A stretch of 6,293 nucleotides of DNA from CAYNWK01 sp964400875 (GTDB taxonomy: Bacteria; Chloroflexota; Anaerolineae; Anaerolineales; UBA4823). Position 1 is the stretch's first letter. The number at the start of each line of letters is the position of its first letter. Location: positions 1 to 6,293 of the forward strand of contig CAYNWK010000223.1 in assembly GCA_964400875.1 (NCBI GenBank), given 5' to 3'. The translations under genes were made by a program, and so were the position numbers. Positions 1 through 3,739 of this stretch are shown piece after piece. A model generated the notes under the pieces. The model had not been told where the DNA came from. It made no database searches and worked only from the letters and a program-made list of their open reading frames with translations.

Positions 1-94
1 AAGTCCTTATCCGCTCATTAAATAATCCTTTTTTTGGTTTACCGGGTGATCCCCCAGGAGGCAAACGACCGCTCATAAGAGAATCTACTTAACC

Positions 95-121
95 ATTCTC
101 AATCTGTTACCCCCTGAGAAT
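95..121. repeat. 7-bp inverted repeat in the left flank
   Basis: ATTCTCA (95-101) and TGAGAAT (115-121) are perfect inverted copies separated by 13 bp, with arm centres 20 bp apart. A further direct copy of GAGAATC lies at 79-85. No T-run follows on either strand, so an operator is more likely than a terminator. Bases 1-179 otherwise hold no gene I can support. Confidence 0.4.
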
Positions 122-122
122 C

Positions 123-148
123 CCTAAAAAAACCTAACCAAAACCTAA
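123..148. repeat. Three CCTAA repeats at 10- and 11-bp spacing
   Basis: CCTAA occurs at 123-127, 133-137 and 144-148 on the plus strand (TTAGG on minus). The two rightmost copies sit in a 9-bp direct repeat, AAAACCTAA (129-137 and 140-148), offset by 11 bp. All copies therefore face the same side of the helix. This is the geometry used by OmpR/PhoB-type regulators, but the tract is A-rich and could repeat by chance. Confidence 0.45.
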
Positions 149-179
149 AAGAAAGCTTAAAGCCCGATTTAGCCTGCGT

Positions 180-433
180 TTAATCCAACAATATGGCTGC
201 TGAGTTGAGGCCGAATTCAGCCTTTGGACACATTCCCAAGAAGTTGACGGGCAGCAGAATGGTGAATTGGCTGCCCAAACCAGGGGTGCTGTCCAGCTCG
301 ATCCGCCCGCATTGGGCGCGCACCAGATCCTGCCCGATGCGCTGCTTCTGTTACCCACGCCCATGAAGGAGATCAAAATCACCATGGGCAGGATGTGGCT
401 GAGAATCAGGCGGTTGCGCAGCGAACGGAGCAT
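180..433 (-). pseudogene. Remnant of a second membrane histidine kinase with large internal deletion
   Basis: From ATG 433, sharing an A with the regulator's stop, the first 27 codons read MLRSLRNRLILSHILP and onward to G-V-G. About 12 of 27 residues match the start of the membrane kinase at 2330, including R-L-x-L-S-H-x-L-P. After about position 353 the homology moves to another frame: from 341 down one reads RIGQDLVRAQCGRIEL and then GLGSQFTILLPV, ending at TAA 182-180. This aligns without gaps to residues 324-355 of the same kinase (SIARDLVEAHDGRLEV, then GSHFTIWLPL), about 15 of 32 identical. The second half of the HAMP region, the phosphohistidine, and the N, G1 and G2 boxes are all gone, a loss of roughly 0.9 kb if it matched its neighbour's size. 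The original frame instead runs to TAG 134, giving a 99-residue product whose second half looks like out-of-frame translation. It cannot be an active kinase. An assembly error is possible but less likely. Confidence 0.8.
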
Positions 434-1131
434 TACCCTGCTTGCGGGATCAGCTTGTACCCTACCCCGTGGACGGTGACGATCCGCTGGGGATCGTCCG
501 GGTCTGCTTCGATCCGCTTGCGCAGCCAGCGGATATGTACGTAAACCACCTGCGGTTCGCCGATGAACTCGGCGCCCCACACGGTCGTCAAAAGATCATC
601 AACGGAGATCACGCTGTTAGGGTGCAGCGCCAGGGCATGCAGCAGATCGAACTCGCGCGGTCGCAGCTCGACCGGCTGCCCTCCCAGCGTGACGGTGTGG
701 GCGCCTGGATCGATGGTCAGATCGCCAGCAACCACAGGAGCCGAGCTCAAACCATAAGCCTTGAATGGTTTAACCCGGCGCAAGACAGCCTTTAAGTGCG
801 CCAGGAGCACACTCACGTCAAATGGTTTGGTTAGATAGTCATCCGCGCCCAATTCCAGCCCCAGGACTTCGTCCAGGTGGCGGCGCCGGGCGGTGAGGAA
901 GATCACCGGCACGCCCATCTTTTCCTTGAACTGCTTCAGAGCGTCCAGGCCGTCCATCCCCGGCAGGCCGATATCCAGCAGGACCAGGTCCGGCGGTTCT
1001 ACGCGCGCCATGGACAGCGCGTCCTCGGCGTTGGCGGCGTTGCTGACCTGGTAGCCGGCCTGTTCGATGTTAAATGATAGGCTGCGCCGCATCAGGGCGT
1101 CGTCGTCAACCAAAAGGATGTGTTTTGACAT
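433..1131 (-). CDS. OmpR/PhoB-family response regulator
   Basis: This 232-residue regulator has the normal length for the family. Its receiver domain (about 3-118) carries the acidic pair D9/D10 in LLVDDDALMRR, phosphoacceptor D53 in LVLLDIGLPGMDG, T80 in FLTARRR, and K102 in YLTKPFD. A winged-helix DNA-binding domain follows (about 133-228), with ELRPREFDLLHALALHP, the recognition-helix stretch VVYVHIRWLRKRIE, and the wing motif IVTVHGVGYKL. The ATG at 1131 has AGGGAGG (1144-1138) 6 nt upstream. It lies 32 nt after the membrane kinase gene and is presumably its partner. OmpR-type regulators bind direct repeats about 11 bp apart. Its stop codon overlaps the start of a deleted second kinase (TAATG), so it was once flanked by kinases on both sides. 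Target genes cannot be inferred. Confidence 0.97.
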   Translation of the reverse strand: MSKHILLVDDDALMRRSLSFNIEQAGYQVSNAANAEDALSMARVEPPDLVLLDIGLPGMDGLDALKQFKEKMGVPVIFLTARRRHLDEVLGLELGADDYLTKPFDVSVLLAHLKAVLRRVKPFKAYGLSSAPVVAGDLTIDPGAHTVTLGGQPVELRPREFDLLHALALHPNSVISVDDLLTTVWGAEFIGEPQVVYVHIRWLRKRIEADPDDPQRIVTVHGVGYKLIPQAG

Positions 1132-1163
1132 AGCCAGCCTCCCTTTTACTGCCTCGTCCCTCT

Positions 1164-2330
1164 TTAAATCTGGCGGGAGGCCGTAACGGGAATTTCAGCG
1201 CCGTTCCCAGCAGTAGATCTGATCCCAAGCGTCGACCTAACTGGCGCAGCTATTTGTGCGTCACTCAACGGCAACCATATGGTGAAGTGGCTGCCCTGGT
1301 TGATGTCGGTCTCGACTTCCAGGCGCCCATCATGAGCTTCCACCAGGTCACGGGCAATACTCAAACCCAACCCCATACCCTCTGTTGGCTCGCCCAGTGG
1401 AGTTCCGCGATAAAAAGGGATGAAGATTTGTTCGAGTTCCTCTTCCGGGATGCCTGGACCAGAATCGCTTACCCGGATCCCCACAGCGTCGGGTGTCAGC
1501 CTGGCCAAAATCCTGACTTTTCCTCCTGGTGGGGTGAACTTAACTGCGTTGGCGACCAAATTTCCCAGCGCCTGGTTCAAACGGTCCGGGTCAAAATGCA
1601 CTCGAGGCAGATCGGCAGGGATGTCTAGCTCCCAATCCAAACCTTTTTTCTCAGCCACTTCCTGCCACAAGTGCAGGACCTGGTACAACCACCGCTCAAG
1701 GTGTGTTTCCCATTTGGAAAGATTAAAGTCGCCGATTACTTGATCGCGCAAATGGGAAAGATCATCCAACAGCCGCTTCATTCCCAACAATTCGGTCTCC
1801 ATCCCATCGAGCAGCCTCTGGCGCATTTCCCTCTCTTCCCAGGCTCCATGGTTGCAAGCGTGGACCGCGGTTGACAAGGCTCCTAAGGAACGGCCGAATT
1901 CGTGAACCAGATTCGCGAGTAACTTGCGCCGTTCTTGTTCTAAATCGTAGCGGCGTTCTGCCAGCTCATAAATAGCCCCGGCCAGTTCGCGGATCTCTTG
2001 GGGTCCGTGCACAGGATGCGGGCGCAAAACCTTATCATCTTTCATACTGCGGATGAATTGGGTCAGCATGCCAAGGGGTCGTTCCATCTCGACCGCCAAG
2101 CTCCACCCAATGAGCACGCCCAGCAGCAATCCCAGACCAACAACCGTGACGAGTCGGTATTCCAGACTCGCCAGGATCGCTTGAAGACCGAAGAAAGTTT
2201 CATTCGACAAGCTGGCCGCGGAAGATCGAGGTTGGCTGATATAGAGGAACGCGATGCCCAACAATGGGACGATCAGTAAGACGGGCAGCATGTGACTCAG
2301 TGTCAGCCGCCGACGCAACGTACTGAGCAT
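1164..2330 (-). CDS. Membrane sensor histidine kinase (HAMP-HisKA-HATPase), short loop
   Basis: The product has 388 residues. Two membrane segments (about 13-31 and 58-79) flank an extracytoplasmic loop of only about 26 residues. A HAMP-like linker follows (about 80-133, with VEMERPLGMLTQF). The H-box is LLANLVHEFGRSLGAL with H143, which lacks the usual R-T-P after HEL. The ATPase domain has N261 in NLVANAVKFTPPGG, the G1 box DSGPGI (289-294), IPFYRG, and the G2 box GMGLGLSI (318-325). A tail of about 34 residues without a recognised domain ends the protein. I start it at ATG 2330, where AGGAGGAG lies 7 nt upstream and the basic-hydrophobic N-terminus MLSTLRRRLTLSH begins; the longer frame from 2504 would overlap the receiver gene. 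An OmpR-type regulator follows after 32 nt and is the likely phosphate acceptor. With so small a loop, it may sense the membrane or a partner protein. Confidence 0.95.
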   Translation of the reverse strand: MLSTLRRRLTLSHMLPVLLIVPLLGIAFLYISQPRSSAASLSNETFFGLQAILASLEYRLVTVVGLGLLLGVLIGWSLAVEMERPLGMLTQFIRSMKDDKVLRPHPVHGPQEIRELAGAIYELAERRYDLEQERRKLLANLVHEFGRSLGALSTAVHACNHGAWEEREMRQRLLDGMETELLGMKRLLDDLSHLRDQVIGDFNLSKWETHLERWLYQVLHLWQEVAEKKGLDWELDIPADLPRVHFDPDRLNQALGNLVANAVKFTPPGGKVRILARLTPDAVGIRVSDSGPGIPEEELEQIFIPFYRGTPLGEPTEGMGLGLSIARDLVEAHDGRLEVETDINQGSHFTIWLPLSDAQIAAPVRSTLGIRSTAGNGAEIPVTASRQI

Positions 2331-2337
2331 AGGATAT

Positions 2338-2345
2338 CTCCTCCT
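2338..2345 (-). promoter_or_regulatory. Ribosome binding site deciding the membrane kinase start
   Basis: AGGAGGAG on the minus strand lies 7 nt before ATG 2330. It is a near-perfect match to the 16S tail, so the 58 in-frame codons upstream are best left out of the protein. Confidence 0.88.
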
Positions 2346-2400
2346 GTTCCAGTTAGTTCGCCAACCCAATCCCGAAAGATGGCGGTCCGTTTCCCCTCCC

Positions 2401-2439
2401 GCTGGAAATCCAGCCAACTTCCTTGGCGTTTGAGCGCCA
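2401..2439 (-). other. Two small hairpins between the receiver gene and the kinase gene
   Basis: On the minus strand TGGCG / CGCCA (2439-2424, loop CTCAAA) is followed by GCTGG / CCAGC (2414-2401, loop ATTT). Both stems are perfect 5-bp pairs. Neither is followed by a T-run, so they are not typical terminators. They may shape the mRNA between two genes of one transcript, or may be chance. Confidence 0.35.
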
Positions 2440-2445
2440 TGCGCT

Positions 2446-2898
2446 TTAATTCGGACCGATTTCTCTCTGCATGGCGCAGTCCTCGTCGCCTTCCAAGAGA
2501 CCATGCATACTAAGAAGGTGAATGGTCGGGAGCAGCTTCACACTCAGATCAAGTTTATGAACCACCGCGTTCGCTCCGGCGGACAGCGCCGCCCGCCGGC
2601 ATCCATCGCCGTCAAACATGGATAAGGCGATGATCGCAACCAGAGGGAATGCCTCCCGGATCTGGGAAATTATTTCGAGTCCTTTTTGATTCGAAATATC
2701 CAGATCAAGCAAAATTATCTGCGGGTTATGCCCCTCAATCCCTTCCAGTGAATCTTGATCGCCTTGGTTGACATCCACAACCAGAAGATCTGCATCCCTG
2801 TCCAAAAAAGGGAGTGCTGCTTTGAGGAAAATCTGGTTGTCTGCGACGATCAGGACGCGGGTCCTAGCTGCCTGATCCGAGGTCGTTAAATCGGCCAT
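2446..2898 (-). CDS. Receiver-only (single-domain) response regulator
   Basis: The protein has 150 residues and consists of one receiver domain (about 13-132) plus a short acidic tail; no DNA-binding or enzymatic output domain is present. Visible marks are phosphoacceptor D65 in IILLDLDIS, switch S93 in IIALSMF, and K115 in AVVHKLD. The usual acidic pair reads A19-D20 (LIVADNQ), so the first acid is replaced by alanine while the metal-binding second acid is kept. The pattern RRAALSAGA is closest to NarL-type receivers. The start is set at ATG 2898 because GGAGG lies 5 nt upstream; the ATG at 2910 overlaps that motif and has no site of its own. Such proteins act as phosphate sinks, relay intermediates or protein-binding switches, as CheY and Spo0F do. 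Which applies here is not known. A membrane kinase follows after 115 nt. Confidence 0.88.
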   Translation of the reverse strand: MADLTTSDQAARTRVLIVADNQIFLKAALPFLDRDADLLVVDVNQGDQDSLEGIEGHNPQIILLDLDISNQKGLEIISQIREAFPLVAIIALSMFDGDGCRRAALSAGANAVVHKLDLSVKLLPTIHLLSMHGLLEGDEDCAMQREIGPN

Positions 2899-2903
2899 GC
2901 CAG

Positions 2904-2908
2904 CCTCC
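2904..2908 (-). promoter_or_regulatory. Ribosome binding site deciding the receiver-only gene start
   Basis: GGAGG on the minus strand is followed by CTGGC and ATG at 2898. The alternative ATG at 2910 runs into this motif (ATGGAGG), so it cannot use it. This supports the shorter 150-residue product. Confidence 0.75.
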
Positions 2909-2985
2909 ATTTTTCGCCCAACTACACAAATCCCACCTCTTAGGACTTACCCACCATTCCCCTGTGAAACCTGTAACAGCTACAA

Positions 2986-3014
2986 TTAATAAAGGAAAGA
3001 GCACACCACGTCGA
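2986..3014 (-). promoter_or_regulatory. Candidate promoter of the receiver/kinase/regulator block
   Basis: On the minus strand a -35-like TCGACG (3014-3009, 4 of 6 to the sigma70 consensus) and a -10-like TATTAA (2991-2986, 4 of 6) are separated by exactly 17 bp. They lie just after the upstream terminator and would give a leader of about 80 nt before ATG 2898. A small palindrome, CTGTAACAG (2971-2979), sits at the expected start point and could be an operator. The match is modest, and the main support is its position. Confidence 0.35.
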
Positions 3015-3038
3015 TACTGGCTTCAGGTAACTTTAAAC

Positions 3039-3063
3039 AAAAAAAGACCCCATTTCTGGGGTC
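3039..3063 (-). terminator. Intrinsic terminator of the PAS kinase/NarL regulator operon
   Basis: Read on the minus strand, a perfect 6-bp GC-rich stem (GACCCC / GGGGTC, loop AGAAAT) is followed directly by seven T residues (3045-3039). It begins about 23 nt after the stop codon of the NarL-type regulator. There is no T-run on the plus-strand side, so it acts in one direction only. It should separate this transcript from the receiver-only gene downstream. Confidence 0.9.
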
Positions 3064-3086
3064 GAAAATATGTAGCTGCGGGCGAG

Positions 3087-3737
3087 TTAATCCTCGATAA
3101 ACACGATTCCATACTTAATCGCCGTGCGGGTCAGCCCGGCGATATCGTGCACATCCAGCTTGGACATCAAATTCGCCCTGTGCCGATCGACTGTATTGAC
3201 GCTGATGTGCATCTCTTGTGCGATCGCGCTGCTGGTGTATCCCTCTGCGATCAGCTGCAGCACTTCCTTCTCACGGGCGGTCAGCTGGTCGATAGGATTA
3301 ACCTGCTCCGGAGCAAGTTGGGAAAGGTAACCCTCTGTGACGATGGAAGAAATGGCTGGGCTGAGGTAGATTTCCTCCCGGGAAGCAGCGCGCACAGCCA
3401 GGAGCAGCTCTTCGATCACAGAACGTTTCAGCAGATATCCTTTAGCCCCAGCGCTCAACGCCTGGCGCACCAATAATGCGCTGGAATGCATGGAGAGGAT
3501 AACGACCTGGGTGGATAAGCCCAGTTCCCTGATTCGCGCGGTGGCTTGAATGCCGTTCAGGCGCGGCATGGCGATATCGATTAATAAGACATCGGGGGCC
3601 AGGCTTTCGGTTAGTTCAACCGCTTCTTGCCCATCCTTGGCTTCCCCGACGACTTCAATATCCTCGGCCCCTTCAAGCAGAGAGCGAATGCCCTTACGCA
3701 CGATATGGTGATCGTCGGCCAAGATAACTCTCGTCAT
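3087..3737 (-). CDS. NarL/FixJ-family DNA-binding response regulator
   Basis: This is a 216-residue transcription regulator, the usual length for the family. The receiver domain spans about 1-118: acidic pair D8/D9 in ILADDHH, phosphoacceptor D54 in LLIDIAMP, switch S82 and K104. A LuxR/GerE-type helix-turn-helix follows at about 150-212, with LTAREKEVLQLIAEG and the recognition-helix region SVNTVDRHRANLMSKL. All catalytic residues are present. I start it at ATG 3737: an AAGGAG motif lies 5 nt upstream, and the protein then begins MTRVILADDHH as relatives do. An upstream TTG at 3752 would add five residues, overlap the kinase and place the ribosome binding site inside the gene. The gap to the kinase stop is 2 nt (TAA-GG-ATG), so translation is probably coupled and the kinase is the likely partner. 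Target genes are unknown. Confidence 0.97.
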   Translation of the reverse strand: MTRVILADDHHIVRKGIRSLLEGAEDIEVVGEAKDGQEAVELTESLAPDVLLIDIAMPRLNGIQATARIRELGLSTQVVILSMHSSALLVRQALSAGAKGYLLKRSVIEELLLAVRAASREEIYLSPAISSIVTEGYLSQLAPEQVNPIDQLTAREKEVLQLIAEGYTSSAIAQEMHISVNTVDRHRANLMSKLDVHDIAGLTRTAIKYGIVFIED

Positions 3738-3739
3738 CC

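Noticed and set aside
31..62. Possible terminator near the left edge (GC-rich stem beside a T-run)
   Set aside because: On the plus strand the T-run precedes the stem and does not follow it. On the minus strand the stem is short, includes a G-T pair and is followed by A residues.
11..76. Direct repeat CCGCTCAT (11-18 and 69-76)
   Set aside because: Only 8 bp, two copies and no supporting context such as an insertion or attachment site. Chance is an adequate explanation.
126..181. Terminator directly after the kinase remnant
   Set aside because: The minus strand is T-rich here, but I find only 3-4 bp stems and no stable GC-rich hairpin in front of the T-runs.
434..580. N-terminal extension of the kinase remnant's frame to 580
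   Set aside because: This part overlaps the OmpR-type regulator's DNA-binding domain in another frame. Homology to kinases starts only at ATG 433.
1254..2279. Several plus-strand open frames opposite the membrane kinase
   Set aside because: They are antisense shadows of a gene with all kinase motifs. Their sequences show no recognisable motifs.
2964..3476. Plus-strand 170-codon open frame
   Set aside because: It lies mostly antisense to the well-supported NarL-type regulator, runs through the terminator hairpin, has no domain-like pattern and lacks a ribosome binding site.
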